Source: Oscillospiraceae bacterium
Lineage (GTDB): Bacteria; Bacillota; Clostridia; Oscillospirales; Ruminococcaceae
NCBI GenBank assembly: GCA_017435565.1
Contig: JAFSEU010000012.1
Span: 38,155-102,154 of the forward strand
Length of the DNA: 64,000 nt
Reading direction: 5' to 3'
Shown here: positions 27,555-36,798 of the stretch, piece after piece
Position numbering within the stretch: the first letter of the stretch is position 1
Layout of the letters: each line of letters begins with the position of its first letter
The notes under the pieces: generated by a model
What the model was told of the DNA's origin: nothing
The model's input: the letters and a program-made list of their open reading frames with translations, nothing else
Databases searched by the model: none
Made by a program: the position numbers and the translations under genes

Positions 27555-28364
27555 TTATGAGTTTTTCCTTGCGTTTTTTCTGTCCGATTTTGCCTGCATA
27601 ACATTCATCAAGACAAGCATAAGCAGAATTACAAAGAAAATTATGCTGAAAAGCGCGTATATATACGGCTTTACAGGTTTTTTGGTTATGGAATAAATCA
27701 GCGTGGGAAGGGTCTGAAAATCAGAACCGGTTGTGTAATAGCTGATTACGAAATCATCCAATGACAATGTAAATGCCATTATAAGCCCCGAAACGATGCC
27801 TGAAGATATCGCAGGGAGCACTACCTTGATAAACGCTTTTACGGGTGTGCAGCCTAAATCAAGAGCCGCTTCGAGAAGATGAGGGTCAGTCTGGCGCAAT
27901 TTCGGCAGTACGTTGAGTATGACGTACGGGATATTGAACGTAATGTGTGCAATAAGCAATGTGCCAAAGCCGAGTGAATCCTGCATACCAAGCGTTTTTC
28001 CGACGAAAACGAAAAGCAGCATCAGCGAAACGCCTGTGATAATATCGGGGTTCATCATAGGAATATTCGTCACGGTCATATATGCCTTGACGACGGCCTT
28101 TTTCTTCATATGATATATTCCGAGCGCCGCCAGAGTGCCGATAAGCGTAGCGGTTATCGATGAGAGCGACGCAAGGATGAGAGTGTTCTGCAATGCCTCG
28201 CCAATCTGACGCTTGTTAAGAAGCTCGCCGTACCAATGCAGTGAGAAGCCTGTAAACACCGATGTGCTCGCAGCCTCATTGAATGAAAAAATTATCATTA
28301 CAAGCAAGGGCGCATACAGAAAAAGATAAACCAAAAATGTAAATAATTTTCCGAAGGTCTTCAT
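27555..28364 (-). CDS. potC: Polyamine ABC transporter permease PotC
   Basis: A 269-aa inner-membrane permease with about six helices. The cytoplasmic EAA loop is EAALDLGCTPVKAFIKVVLP (residues ~163-182), which contacts the PotA ATPase. The N-terminal helix and FNEAASTSVFTGFSLHWY match PotC. It overlaps potB by 4 bp (ATGA), so the two are translationally coupled. Confidence 0.93.
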   Translation of the reverse strand: MKTFGKLFTFLVYLFLYAPLLVMIIFSFNEAASTSVFTGFSLHWYGELLNKRQIGEALQNTLILASLSSITATLIGTLAALGIYHMKKKAVVKAYMTVTNIPMMNPDIITGVSLMLLFVFVGKTLGMQDSLGFGTLLIAHITFNIPYVILNVLPKLRQTDPHLLEAALDLGCTPVKAFIKVVLPAISSGIVSGLIMAFTLSLDDFVISYYTTGSDFQTLPTLIYSITKKPVKPYIYALFSIIFFVILLMLVLMNVMQAKSDRKNARKNS

Positions 28365-29191
28365 ACTATCATACCTCCGTCGCTTGAATCGGCAAATCTG
28401 TTCATAATTGCCATACTTGCAAGAATGATTATCATAAGCACAAGTGAAAGTGCGGCGGCGACATTCATACCGTCCGTCGTGGATTTTATGAGATATTCAA
28501 TGTTGTCACCTATGAGCCATTCGGACTCGCTGCCCAATTTCTGTGAAATGTAAAAGGTGCTGACAGAAGGTACAAACACCATAACAATTCCCGAAACGAC
28601 TCCGCTTATGCTAAGCGGAAGCACAACTCTGCGGAATTTGTTGAAGCTGTTGCAGCCCAGATCTTCGGCGGCCTCGAGGATTGATACATCAATCTTTGAA
28701 AGCACGGTATAAATCGGCAGAATCATATAGGGGAGATAATTATATATCATACCCAATATAACCGCACCGGGGGTTCCGATAAGCTTTAGAGGCTCAATTC
28801 CGAAAAGCTCTAAAAAGTTGTTGATAATGCCGTTTCGCTCTAAAATCAATGTCCATGAATATGTTCTTATCAGAAGATTCATCCACATCGGGAGCATTAC
28901 AAGCATCATCTGCACGCGCTGGACATTTGCGCTTCGCTTGCTCATAAAATAAGCAAAGGGATAGGCGATAAATAGCGTGATTATTGTCGCAATTACCGAG
29001 TAAAGAAGCGACTTTTTGAAAACATTTGCATATCTGCTTAAGTTCGACAGGTTTTCTAAGGTGAAATTACCGCCTGAATCTGTGAAGGCGTAATATGCTA
29101 CAAACAGAAGCGGAACCACTACAAAAATGGCTGCCCACAGAGTATAGGGAGCATTGAGAAGAACCTGCCTTATGTTGGCTTTTCTGTTCAT
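28361..29191 (-). CDS. potB: Polyamine ABC transporter permease PotB
   Basis: A 276-aa permease with about six helices. The EAA loop is [20 protein letters not shown] (residues ~171-190). [12 protein letters not shown] is typical of the PotB-like half. It overlaps potA and potC by 4 bp each, a tight single operon. Confidence 0.93.
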   Translation of the reverse strand: MNRKANIRQVLLNAPYTLWAAIFVVVPLLFVAYYAFTDSGGNFTLENLSNLSRYANVFKKSLLYSVIATIITLFIAYPFAYFMSKRSANVQRVQMMLVMLPMWMNLLIRTYSWTLILERNGIINNFLELFGIEPLKLIGTPGAVILGMIYNYLPYMILPIYTVLSKIDVSILEAAEDLGCNSFNKFRRVVLPLSISGVVSGIVMVFVPSVSTFYISQKLGSESEWLIGDNIEYLIKSTTDGMNVAAALSLVLMIIILASMAIMNRFADSSDGGMIV

Positions 29192-30315
29192 TCCTCGTCT
29201 TCCTCCGTAATCTCGCTCAAAGCGTCCATCTCATCGCTGTAGGTGCTGTAGTCGCCGAACTGTCCGGAGTATTTCGATTTTTTCATTATATGTATAGCGT
29301 CGGGGTCGATTTTCAAATCAACCTCCTGACCTTCTTTGTATTCGTCCGTTGTCTGAATCATCCACATAAAATCCTGTACGTCAATAAGAATTTCAAAATG
29401 GACTCCCCTGAACGTTACCGATTTTATAACGCCGCGCAGCATACCTTGGCCTGCGGGTACAATGTCAACATCCTCGGGCCTTATTACAACGTCAACAGGC
29501 TCGCCCTTGGCAAAGCCCTTGTCAAGACATTCAAAGCTCTTGCCGTCGAGTTTTACCTTAAAGTCGTCCTCCATAACGCCGTCGATAATGTTGCTTTCGC
29601 CGATAAAATCAGCTACAAATGCGTTTTTTGGCTCGTTGTAGATATCGACAGGCTTGCCTATCTGCTGGATTTTACCCTCGTGCATAACAACAACCGTATC
29701 CGACATCGAAAGTGCTTCTTCCTGGTCGTGCGTTACATAAATAAATGTAATTCCCAATTGACGCTGAATGTTCTTAAGCTCCTTCTGCATATCCTTGCGC
29801 AGTTTTAAATCAAGCGCCGCCAAAGGCTCGTCAAGAAGCAGAACCTTCGGTCTGTTGATAACAGCTCTTGCTATTGCAACGCGCTGCTGCTGGCCGCCGG
29901 AAAGCTTTGTTATGCTTCGTTTTTCAAAGCCCTGCAAGTTCACAAGCTTGAGCATTTCGGAAACTCTCTGTTCAATTTCCTTTTCGGGAACCTTGTTAAC
30001 TCTCAATCCGAATGCGATGTTGTCATAAACATTATAATTCGGGAAAAGGGCATAACGTTGAAAAATGGTGTTAACCGACCTCTTGTAAGGCGGAACACCA
30101 TTGATGTTTTTTGAATCAAAAAACACCTCTCCGCTCTGAGGCTGAATAAAACCTGCGATGACCCTCAGGGTAGTCGTTTTGCCACAGCCCGAACATCCGA
30201 GCAGTGTGACAAATTCGCCGTCACCGATATAAAGGCTCATATCGTCAATGACCCTTTCTCCATCAAATTCGACAACGATGTTTTTCAATTCAATAAGCTT
30301 ATTATTTTTTTCCAT
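29188..30315 (-). CDS. potA: Polyamine ABC transporter ATP-binding protein
   Basis: A 375-aa ATPase that powers polyamine uptake. Walker A is GCSGCGKTT (residues ~40-48), the ABC signature is LSGGQQQR (~139-146), Walker B is [12 protein letters not shown], and the switch His is in VTHDQEEAL. The C-terminal TOBE regulatory domain (~240-345) includes [11 protein letters not shown]. The first gene of potABCD, it has a strong AAAGGGGG ribosome site partly folded into a leader stem. The transcript starts ~350 nt upstream. Confidence 0.94.
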   Translation of the reverse strand: MEKNNKLIELKNIVVEFDGERVIDDMSLYIGDGEFVTLLGCSGCGKTTTLRVIAGFIQPQSGEVFFDSKNINGVPPYKRSVNTIFQRYALFPNYNVYDNIAFGLRVNKVPEKEIEQRVSEMLKLVNLQGFEKRSITKLSGGQQQRVAIARAVINRPKVLLLDEPLAALDLKLRKDMQKELKNIQRQLGITFIYVTHDQEEALSMSDTVVVMHEGKIQQIGKPVDIYNEPKNAFVADFIGESNIIDGVMEDDFKVKLDGKSFECLDKGFAKGEPVDVVIRPEDVDIVPAGQGMLRGVIKSVTFRGVHFEILIDVQDFMWMIQTTDEYKEGQEVDLKIDPDAIHIMKKSKYSGQFGDYSTYSDEMDALSEITEEDEE

Positions 30316-30668
30316 ATTTTTGCATCCCCCTTTGCGGCTTGAAAAGACCGCGTATTGCCGTCATAGCAGCTCTGCGCGAACCCAACAATCGGACTAACCG
30401 CAGCCTCCGCAAAGAGTTGTTACATATCGGCAAAATATAAAGCCTTGCCGACTGCAGCATACGGTTTCTCAAGTGCCTTTTTGTCAAAAAAGACACAACG
30501 GTTCCTGCTATATTGAAAAATCAATATATGAGAACTGTCCGTTGTTTACATCTCGATATTAAATTTTGATGATGTTGGCACAGATGCAAAAAGCATAAAG
30601 TATATTAACCGCAAGCCATGCCTATACTCACGGTCAAAATACTGCGCCTATATTTCGACACAGTATCA
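30316..30668 (-). promoter_or_regulatory. Long structured 5' leader of potABCD, possible riboswitch
   Basis: The promoter at 30675-30703 predicts a ~350-nt untranslated leader. Visible pairings: CTTTGCGG (30407-30414) with CCGCAAAG (30330-30337), whose last AAAG overlaps the potA Shine-Dalgarno AAAGGGGG; and ATATTGA/TCAATAT inside a longer hairpin at ~30492-30540. It matches no riboswitch class I can recognise. A role in polyamine feedback is inference. Confidence 0.5.
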
Positions 30669-30674
30669 ACACTA

Positions 30675-30703
30675 ATTATATCCAAACTAAAGGTTATAGT
30701 CAA
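30675..30703 (-). promoter_or_regulatory. SigA-type promoter of potABCD
   Basis: On the minus strand TTGACT (30703-30698), 17-bp spacer, TATAAT (30680-30675). An exact 0A-box-like TGTCGAA lies at 30660-30654, about +9 to +15. Confidence 0.78.
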
Positions 30704-30785
30704 TAGCTATTTGAAAAAAATTTTATTTCATTATTTTGCACTATAACTTATGCTGAAAATCCAAGTTTTTATACAAAAAAATCCA

Positions 30786-30828
30786 CAAAAAAGCACCTGC
30801 GGAAGACTGTCAGTCCTCCGCAGGTGTT
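30786..30828 (-). terminator. Terminator of the FakA-domain protein gene
   Basis: On the minus strand CACCTGCGGAGGACTG pairs with CAGTCTTCCGCAGGTG, followed by CTTTTTT. Confidence 0.85.
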
Positions 30829-30839
30829 GAAATATTGCT

Positions 30840-31091
30840 TTAGCCGTGCAGATCCTCGCTCTGGCGCTGCATATTTTCGATAACAATATCGTGAATATCG
30901 CCTAAAGATGCGCAATATTCAAGCACCTTCCAGGGCTCGTTTGTGTGGTAGTGGATTTTTATTAAATCCTCATCACCCACAGCCAGAAGACAATCGCCCT
31001 TGAAGTTTTTTTCAAAATAATCGTTTATTGCATCCTCGTCAAGGTCGTGGCCCTCGATTAAAAGCTGTGTGTCAAATTTAAAATCAATCAT
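30840..31091 (-). CDS. Small stand-alone FakA/DAK2-family middle-domain-like protein
   Basis: An 83-residue protein. The pattern FDTQLLIEG, then LLAVGDEDLIKIHYHTNEP and VLEYCASLGDIHDIVIENM, matches from memory the ~80-residue middle segment of fatty acid kinase FakA (YloV), where VGDDELVKVHVHT-like text occurs. Full FakA is ~550 aa with an N-terminal DAK2 kinase domain, and none is here. AAGGAG precedes the ATG, and the gene has its own promoter and terminator, so it is a real unit and not a decayed end. Its function is unknown; regulation of, or binding to, lipid-kinase partners is a guess. Confidence 0.7.
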   Translation of the reverse strand: MIDFKFDTQLLIEGHDLDEDAINDYFEKNFKGDCLLAVGDEDLIKIHYHTNEPWKVLEYCASLGDIHDIVIENMQRQSEDLHG

Positions 31092-31132
31092 GTGTAAAAT
31101 CTCCTTATACCTTATAATGGAATTATAATGTT

Positions 31133-31162
31133 ATTATACAGCGTAAACAGGGGATTTGTCAA
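31133..31162 (-). promoter_or_regulatory. Promoter of the FakA-domain protein gene
   Basis: On the minus strand TTGACA (31162-31157), 18-bp spacer, TATAAT (31138-31133). Confidence 0.72.
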
Positions 31163-31182
31163 ATGTTTTATTATTGCAAAAT

Positions 31183-31213
31183 TAAAAAGGGCAGGATTGG
31201 AATCCTGCCCTTT
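31183..31213 (-). terminator. Terminator after the beta-propeller gene
   Basis: AAAGGGCAGGAT pairs with ATCCTGCCCTTT around a 4-nt loop; on the minus strand TTTTTAATTTT follows. Confidence 0.85.
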
Positions 31214-31225
31214 AGTAACTAAAAC

Positions 31226-33463
31226 TTATTCGCTGAAATTCTCAAAAGTATCAACAATACTCATATCAGCAAAATTTACTGAGAAGAGGTGATTGGCACT
31301 TAAAACATAAAGGTATTCGCCGATTCGCACTGCCCTTTCATATTCTGTATAATCAATAGCTATATGACCATCGCTTTCGGGATGGATTGTGGTAATGTCC
31401 TCATATTCAAACATCTGCTCAAATTTTCCGTTTTCAAAGGTGAATATGAAATAGGATTTGCCGAAGGTTTCTTTCCATTCGCTTTCGTCAGAATAATATC
31501 CGTATTCAAAAATCGGCACACCGATAAGGTTTCTTTCCTCGTCGATAAACAGAGCCTTTTCGTCATACATTGCGCTTGAATCATAATAAATGTAATTATC
31601 ATAATAAACATATTTGCCGTCAATGAAATCATCCACTATTTCTTCGACGTTTTCCCATACATAAGAATCAAGCAGAACAAGGTTTTCAGGGTCGGTAGTA
31701 TCATACATCATAATCTTGATTCCTGTTGTCCAGCCTGTTTCTTCATCGGCTTCAACACCGAATGAGAACATCAGGTTATCCTTGTAAGGGTGCAGATATG
31801 TGCTGTAGCCTGATACCTTGAACTCATCGAGCATTGCAGGGTTTGCAGGGTCTGAAAGGTCGATTGCATAGAGAGGGTCTGTCTGCATAAAGGTTACAAC
31901 ATAAGCCATTGTGCCTTCAAAACGTACGGAACGGATTGTTTCGCCGATTCCCAAATCTTCGCATTTTCCCACTTCATTCAGCGTCAAATCAAGTACAAAC
32001 ACAGCATTTTCTTCTTCGTAGGTTTCACTGTCGTAAAATTGTGTTGCAATTCTGAAATAGCCTTCATATTCGTCCATAGAATACTGGTTGAGAACCGTGC
32101 CGACAACCATACCCTGTGATGCGATTTCAAGGTTATTTGAAAGGTCAAGCCTTGTGATTTTTGTGTAAGCCATATAATCTTCATAATCATAGGTATAGCC
32201 TGTGACGTAAAGATTATCAGCAGAGCAGTAAACCTCGCCTGATGAGCCTGCAAATGCCTTTATTGCTGAAGGTGCTTCGGGTGCTGTTACATCAATAGCG
32301 GCTGCGATGCAATAATCAAGGCTGGTGATATCTTCGGCAACGACAATATCCTCAGCGGCAACAAATTCTTCTTCGCCGTTGCAGTAATAAGAGGGGATGT
32401 ACGAGGGTTTGTTGTGCGGGTCAATATTTCCGAGATTTCTGCTGTCATCGTTTGTTACAAGCAAAAGTGTGTTGTCAATCATACGCGAGCTGATATAAGC
32501 GCCGCTCTGAGTATAGGTGTTTTCGCTGCCGCTTTCAGTATCAAGAATATAAACATTAGTGTCACTGTTGTTGTAGTAATAATAATCATCATATACTATC
32601 ATATCATCAGATACTACATCATCTGAGTATATTATACAGTCGCTGCCTTCGAAGGTTTCGGTAATAAGCACAAGGCTGTTCTCTGCAAGGTACATATCGA
32701 TGATGTCTTCATTATTTTCAAGACTTTCGCCGAAGAGAACCTGCTTTTCGCCGAAGATACCGTTTTCAACGGGTATTCTGTATACAACGCTGTTTGCAAT
32801 ATAGAAAATATCGTCGCCGTTGGTTTTTACAATGTCGGCTTCGTCAATGCCCTCAACTTGGGTGATTGTTTCGGAAAAATCCTTGTCGTTTGTATCAAGG
32901 TTGTCATCAGTTGAGTCAAAATCTTCTTCAGGCATTTCCATCTCCTCATCTGTAACCATATCGTCTGTCGCACTGTTTTCCATATCAGCAGCGCCGCTGT
33001 TGATAACGCCGTCTGTCTTGTTGCCGCCAAACAATAAATCGCCGAAAAGTTCAAAAAACCCTTTGCCTTCATCATCTGCACTGTATACATTGTTTTTGGC
33101 AATTTTAAGCGTATCATATACATCATCATAGCTTGCCTTGGGCGTATCGATGATATTTTCGCCATAGCTTATGCTGTTGTCATTTCTTGAAGAAGAATTA
33201 TTATTATCATCATTCTTCAAAGGCTCAGAATCAAACATACCTGCGTTTTTAGCGGCAAAAACTCCGCCCGTTGCAACTACTGCAAATGCGGTTGCACCTG
33301 CGGCAAAACGCAAAGCGGCATTTCTCTTTGGTGTTTTGACAGCCTTTGCTGCCTTTTTCTCTTTGAGCATAACTGAAATGTTCTGCGGCTCAAGCTCATT
33401 GGGAACCTTAATCATATCTGCATTCTCCCTGATCATCTTTTCAATATTATCATTATGTTTCAT
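31226..33463 (-). CDS. Membrane-anchored beta-propeller protein, putative anti-sigma factor
   Basis: A 745-aa protein. The cytosolic N-terminus (residues ~1-50) is charged with a long Lys-rich helix (MLKEKKAAKAVKTPKR); a transmembrane helix lies at ~53-72 (FAAGATAFAVVATGGVFAA); an acidic Ser/Asp linker follows to ~200. The extracellular ~540 residues match the secreted C-terminal beta-propeller family (ITQVEGIDEADIVKTNGDDI is its typical opening, followed by ISSRMIDNTLLLVTND-type blades). It overlaps the ECF sigma gene by 11 bp, the usual sigma/anti-sigma arrangement, so the cytosolic part probably holds the sigma while the propeller senses an outside signal. There is no recognisable zinc anti-sigma motif. 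Confidence 0.85.
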   Translation of the reverse strand: MKHNDNIEKMIRENADMIKVPNELEPQNISVMLKEKKAAKAVKTPKRNAALRFAAGATAFAVVATGGVFAAKNAGMFDSEPLKNDDNNNSSSRNDNSISYGENIIDTPKASYDDVYDTLKIAKNNVYSADDEGKGFFELFGDLLFGGNKTDGVINSGAADMENSATDDMVTDEEMEMPEEDFDSTDDNLDTNDKDFSETITQVEGIDEADIVKTNGDDIFYIANSVVYRIPVENGIFGEKQVLFGESLENNEDIIDMYLAENSLVLITETFEGSDCIIYSDDVVSDDMIVYDDYYYYNNSDTNVYILDTESGSENTYTQSGAYISSRMIDNTLLLVTNDDSRNLGNIDPHNKPSYIPSYYCNGEEEFVAAEDIVVAEDITSLDYCIAAAIDVTAPEAPSAIKAFAGSSGEVYCSADNLYVTGYTYDYEDYMAYTKITRLDLSNNLEIASQGMVVGTVLNQYSMDEYEGYFRIATQFYDSETYEEENAVFVLDLTLNEVGKCEDLGIGETIRSVRFEGTMAYVVTFMQTDPLYAIDLSDPANPAMLDEFKVSGYSTYLHPYKDNLMFSFGVEADEETGWTTGIKIMMYDTTDPENLVLLDSYVWENVEEIVDDFIDGKYVYYDNYIYYDSSAMYDEKALFIDEERNLIGVPIFEYGYYSDESEWKETFGKSYFIFTFENGKFEQMFEYEDITTIHPESDGHIAIDYTEYERAVRIGEYLYVLSANHLFSVNFADMSIVDTFENFSE

Positions 33464-33986
33464 TTAAAGCACTCCTCTCATCAATCTGCAAAATGTTTGC
33501 AAGCTTCTGTTTTGCTCTTGAAATTTTCGAGCGTACCGTTGCGTCTTTCATTTTACACATTTTTGCAATTTCCTTCGATTTGTAGCCGCCGATTGCCGAA
33601 AGTGAAAGCACGAGCCTTTCTTCTTCGCCGAGAAGCTTCATAGCCTGTTGAAGCTCAATGCTTTCAAATTCGGAGCAAATCGCGGCAATATCGTCGCTGT
33701 TCTCCACATATTGCGGCATATTGGCGTATTCTTTTTGTTTTCTCTTGATTTTTGCAGAGAGTATTCTGAAAAACCACGCCTTGAATGCCTGCTCATCTCT
33801 TAATCTTTTTATTCCTGCAAATGCGTCGATTACTGCGTCGCTTACAGCATCCTGTGCATCTGCTTCATTCCGCAGACTGTAAAGCGCAAAGGCGTACAGC
33901 TCTTTATATATAACCGCATACAGTCTTGCAAAGGCGTCGCAGTCGCCGTTTACGGCCAATGCGATATCTTCCTTATAGCTGTTCAT
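33453..33986 (-). CDS. ECF-type RNA polymerase sigma factor
   Basis: A 177-aa sigma factor from the ATG at 33986; AAAGGA lies 9 nt upstream, better than the in-frame TTG at 34004. Region 2 covers residues ~5-70 (DAFARLYAVIYKELYAFAL, DAQDAVSDAVIDAF, AFKAWFFRI) and region 4 ~105-165 (LGEEERLVLSLSAIGGYKSKEIA shown in part, then ATVRSKISRAKQKL). It directs RNA polymerase to a small regulon. It is translationally coupled to the beta-propeller protein. No clear self-type promoter was identified upstream. Confidence 0.9.
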   Translation of the reverse strand: MNSYKEDIALAVNGDCDAFARLYAVIYKELYAFALYSLRNEADAQDAVSDAVIDAFAGIKRLRDEQAFKAWFFRILSAKIKRKQKEYANMPQYVENSDDIAAICSEFESIELQQAMKLLGEEERLVLSLSAIGGYKSKEIAKMCKMKDATVRSKISRAKQKLANILQIDERSALNET

Positions 33987-34099
33987 ATTTTCGTTTCCTT
34001 TCAAAAGGTTTATGTTTTAAAACATTGCAAATTTCCAGCGATAAAGCCTATCTGTAAAATAAGTGTCATAAAAGATGCATTTTGTTGCAAGTGCTTTAA

Positions 34100-34147
34100 A
34101 AAAATTTTTGGGAAAGTATTTTTTGTTATAAAAACGCTTTCCCAAAT
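34100..34147 (-). terminator. Terminator of queA-tgt operon
   Basis: On the minus strand TTTGGGAAAG plus TTTTT pair with AAAAA plus CTTTCCCAAA, followed by a T-rich tail. Confidence 0.8.
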
Positions 34148-34157
34148 GATAATATTG

Positions 34158-35288
34158 TCAGATTCTTTTTGCTAATATTTCTCTGTATTCGTTGTAAAAA
34201 TCTTCATAAGCATCGTTTTCGATAGCTTCTCTGATTTTTTCTGTAAGTGTGTTGTAGAACCACAGGTTGTGCAACACTGCAAGTCTGCCCGAAAGCTGTT
34301 CATTTGCCTTAAACAAATGGCGCAGATAAGACCTTGAAAAATTCTTGCAACAAGGGCACTGACAGCCTTCTTCAATCGGTCTGTCATCATACATATATGC
34401 CTGATTCTTCAGGTGCATAATTCCGTTCATGGTAAAAACGGTTGCGTGCCTTGCGTCACGGCTGGGCATAACGCAGTCGAACATATCGATTCCTCTGTAT
34501 ACAGCCTCAACAATGTTTGCGGGTGTTCCCACGCCCATCAAATATCGGGGCTTGTCCTTGGGCATATGCGGCTCAACCGCGTCTATAATGCTGTACATTT
34601 CAGGGATGGGCTCACCAACGGCAAGTCCGCCGATTGCATATCCGTCAAGGTCAAGCTTTGCGATTTCTTCCATATGCTTGATTCTCAAATCCGCAAAGGT
34701 GCATCCCTGGTTGATGCCGAAAAGCATCTGGTTGGGGTTGATAGTATCTTCAAGTGAATTAAGGCGCTTCATTTCGGCCTGACAGCGCTTAAGCCAGCGT
34801 GTGGTGCGCTCGCACGATTGCTTTGCGTATTTGTAGGTTGCCGGATTCTCAACGCACTCATCAAATGCCATTGCAATTGTTGAGCCTAAGTTCGACTGAA
34901 TGCGCATACTCTCTTCGGGACCCATAAAAATTTTCTTTCCGTCAACGTGTGAGTTGAAATAAACGCCTTCTTCCTTGATTTTGCGCAGTTTCGAAAGTGA
35001 GAATACCTGAAATCCGCCGCTGTCTGTAAGAACGGGTCTTTGCCAGTTCATAAATTTATGCAGACCGCCCATTTTTCTTATAAGCTCATCACCCGGGCGA
35101 ACGTGCAGGTGATATGTGTTACATAATTCAACCTGACATTTTACTTCCTTCAGATCAAGTGATGAAACGCCGCCCTTTATGGCTGCACTTGTCGCAACAT
35201 TCATAAATACAGGGGTCTGAACCTCACCGTGAACGGTTGAAAGAACACCTCTTCTGGCACGCTTTTCTGTGTGTATAACCTTAAACAT
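34158..35288 (-). CDS. tgt: Queuine tRNA-ribosyltransferase (tRNA-guanine transglycosylase)
   Basis: A 376-aa enzyme that exchanges guanine-34 for preQ1 in tRNAs for Asp, Asn, His and Tyr. Motifs: LTDSGGFQVFSL (nucleophile-side Asp and substrate pocket), GGLAVGEP (~226-233), RYLMGVGTP, the catalytic-Asp region FDCVMPSRDARH, and the zinc site CQCPCCKNFSRSYLRHLF. The length is typical of bacterial Tgt. It lies 23 bp after queA, in the same operon. The preQ1 transporter queT at 49106 serves the same pathway. Confidence 0.97.
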   Translation of the reverse strand: MFKVIHTEKRARRGVLSTVHGEVQTPVFMNVATSAAIKGGVSSLDLKEVKCQVELCNTYHLHVRPGDELIRKMGGLHKFMNWQRPVLTDSGGFQVFSLSKLRKIKEEGVYFNSHVDGKKIFMGPEESMRIQSNLGSTIAMAFDECVENPATYKYAKQSCERTTRWLKRCQAEMKRLNSLEDTINPNQMLFGINQGCTFADLRIKHMEEIAKLDLDGYAIGGLAVGEPIPEMYSIIDAVEPHMPKDKPRYLMGVGTPANIVEAVYRGIDMFDCVMPSRDARHATVFTMNGIMHLKNQAYMYDDRPIEEGCQCPCCKNFSRSYLRHLFKANEQLSGRLAVLHNLWFYNTLTEKIREAIENDAYEDFYNEYREILAKRI

Positions 35289-35311
35289 ATTTTGTTTTCC
35301 TTTCGTTTTTT

Positions 35312-36346
35312 CTATATAATCAGCATAGAATCGCCGAATGAGAAAAATCTGTATTTTTCATCAACGGCGCATTTGTAAGCATTCATTGTGCTGTCATATC
35401 CCGCAAAAGCGGAAACCAGCATAATAAGCGTGCTTTCGGGCAGATGAAAATTCGTTACAAGTCCATCGAGAACCTTAAATTCATACGGCGGATAAATAAA
35501 AATATCGGTATATCCGCTTTGTGCGCAAAGCTTGTTTTCACAGCGCAATGCGGCGCTTTCAAGCGTGCGGCAGGTGGTGGTACCCACGGCAATAACCTTG
35601 TTTCCCCGCGCTTTCGTTTCGTTAATAAGCTCGGCTGTTTTTTGCGAAAGTTCAAAGTGTTCGGAATGCATTTTGTGATTTAAAACATTGTCTTCCTTCA
35701 CGGGGCGAAAGGTTCCCAATCCTACGTGAAGCGTTACAAATGCAGTATTAACGCCCATTTTTCGTATATCTTCAAGCATCTCCTGCGTAAAGTGCAAGCC
35801 CGCTGTGGGCGCCGCGGCAGAGCCTAAATGCTGTGAATAAACAGTCTGATAACGTTCGTTATCCTCTAATTTTTCGGTAATATACGGCGGCAGAGGCATC
35901 ATTCCGATTTTTTCCAGAACGGGGAAAATGCTTCCTTCGCATTCAAACTGCACAATGCGGTTGCCGTCGTCCTTTACTTCGATAACTTCAGCCTTTAAAA
36001 TGCCTTCGCCGAAAACAAAGCGTTTGCCCACCTTGCATTTTTTGCCGGGCTTGCAGATGATTTCCCATTGCTTGTCACTTTTTTGCTCAAGAAGCAGAAA
36101 CTCTACATCCGAGAGCGTGTCCTCACGCTTGCCGTAAAGCCTTGCGGGAATAACTCTCGAATCATTCATAACAAGCAAGTCACCTTCTTGCAGATAATCG
36201 CATAAATTGTAGAAATGACGGTGCGAGATTTTGCCGCTTTCTCTGCCTATAACCATCATGCGTGAATGATTTCTCGGTTCAATCGGCGTCTGTGCGATAA
36301 GCTCATCGGGCAGATTATAAAAAAAGTCTGATTTTAAAAGCTCCAT
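35312..36346 (-). CDS. queA: S-adenosylmethionine:tRNA ribosyltransferase-isomerase
   Basis: A 344-aa enzyme that moves the ribosyl part of S-adenosylmethionine to preQ1-tRNA, forming epoxyqueuosine. Typical text: FFYNLPDELIAQTPIEPR (~8-25), VMNDSRVIPARL, AAPTAGLHFT, VTLHVGLGTFRPV and NFHLPESTLIMLVSAF. All family blocks are present. It is upstream of tgt, and its 5' region is shared with the divergent lysine-riboswitch leader. Confidence 0.97.
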   Translation of the reverse strand: MELLKSDFFYNLPDELIAQTPIEPRNHSRMMVIGRESGKISHRHFYNLCDYLQEGDLLVMNDSRVIPARLYGKREDTLSDVEFLLLEQKSDKQWEIICKPGKKCKVGKRFVFGEGILKAEVIEVKDDGNRIVQFECEGSIFPVLEKIGMMPLPPYITEKLEDNERYQTVYSQHLGSAAAPTAGLHFTQEMLEDIRKMGVNTAFVTLHVGLGTFRPVKEDNVLNHKMHSEHFELSQKTAELINETKARGNKVIAVGTTTCRTLESAALRCENKLCAQSGYTDIFIYPPYEFKVLDGLVTNFHLPESTLIMLVSAFAGYDSTMNAYKCAVDEKYRFFSFGDSMLII

Positions 36347-36455
36347 AGTGATTGTTTAGTCCTTTTTGTGGTATATTTTTGTTACATATTCAATAATAAA
36401 AGCCTTTTCATGGCTTGCTAATTAAGTAAAATAGGCAGAAAATGAAAAAATGCTA

Positions 36456-36483
36456 TTGACAAAACTGTTTTTAATGCTATAAT
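36456..36483 (+). promoter_or_regulatory. Promoter of the asd-dapA-dapB operon
   Basis: TTGACA (36456-36461), 16-bp spacer, TATAAT (36478-36483), with TGC before the -10 (extended -10). Confidence 0.8.
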
Positions 36484-36489
36484 AAAGTT

Positions 36490-36690
36490 AACAAGATAGA
36501 GGCGCGGTTGATATCAGTAGCTTTTGTGTTAAAAATGCCGTAAATTTGCAAAAGCGAAAGGAGATACCGCCGAAGAGATTGTTCATCGGCATATGCACAT
36601 TCTCTGGGCGCATATTTAACAGATATGCGACTGTCATCAGGTTCCGTTATGGATAATTGATGGAGTGCTATCGGCATAATGCATTCAAGA
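36490..36690 (+). ncRNA. Lysine riboswitch (L-box)
   Basis: The conserved L-box blocks occur in order: AGATAGAGGCGCGG, GAAAGGAGATACCGCCGAAG, CTCTGGGCGC, AGATATGCGACTGTCATCAG and TGGAGTGCTATC. Known biology: lysine binding favours the downstream terminator and shuts off lysine synthesis genes. It is followed by the terminator at 36728 and then asd-dapA-dapB, exactly the expected regulon. Confidence 0.95.
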
Positions 36691-36727
36691 TGCAAAATGT
36701 GTCAGTATTTCTATTATATTTCATGAC

Positions 36728-36750
36728 GAGCCGGTTTTCAACCGGTTTTT
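36728..36750 (+). terminator. Regulatory terminator of the lysine riboswitch
   Basis: GCCGGTT pairs with AACCGG(T) around a short loop, followed by TTTTTT. It is the expression platform of the L-box, ~50 nt before asd. Confidence 0.88.
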
Positions 36751-36798
36751 TGTTTATTTACAAATATTTTATAAAAACATTTGAAAGGAAGATTTTTT

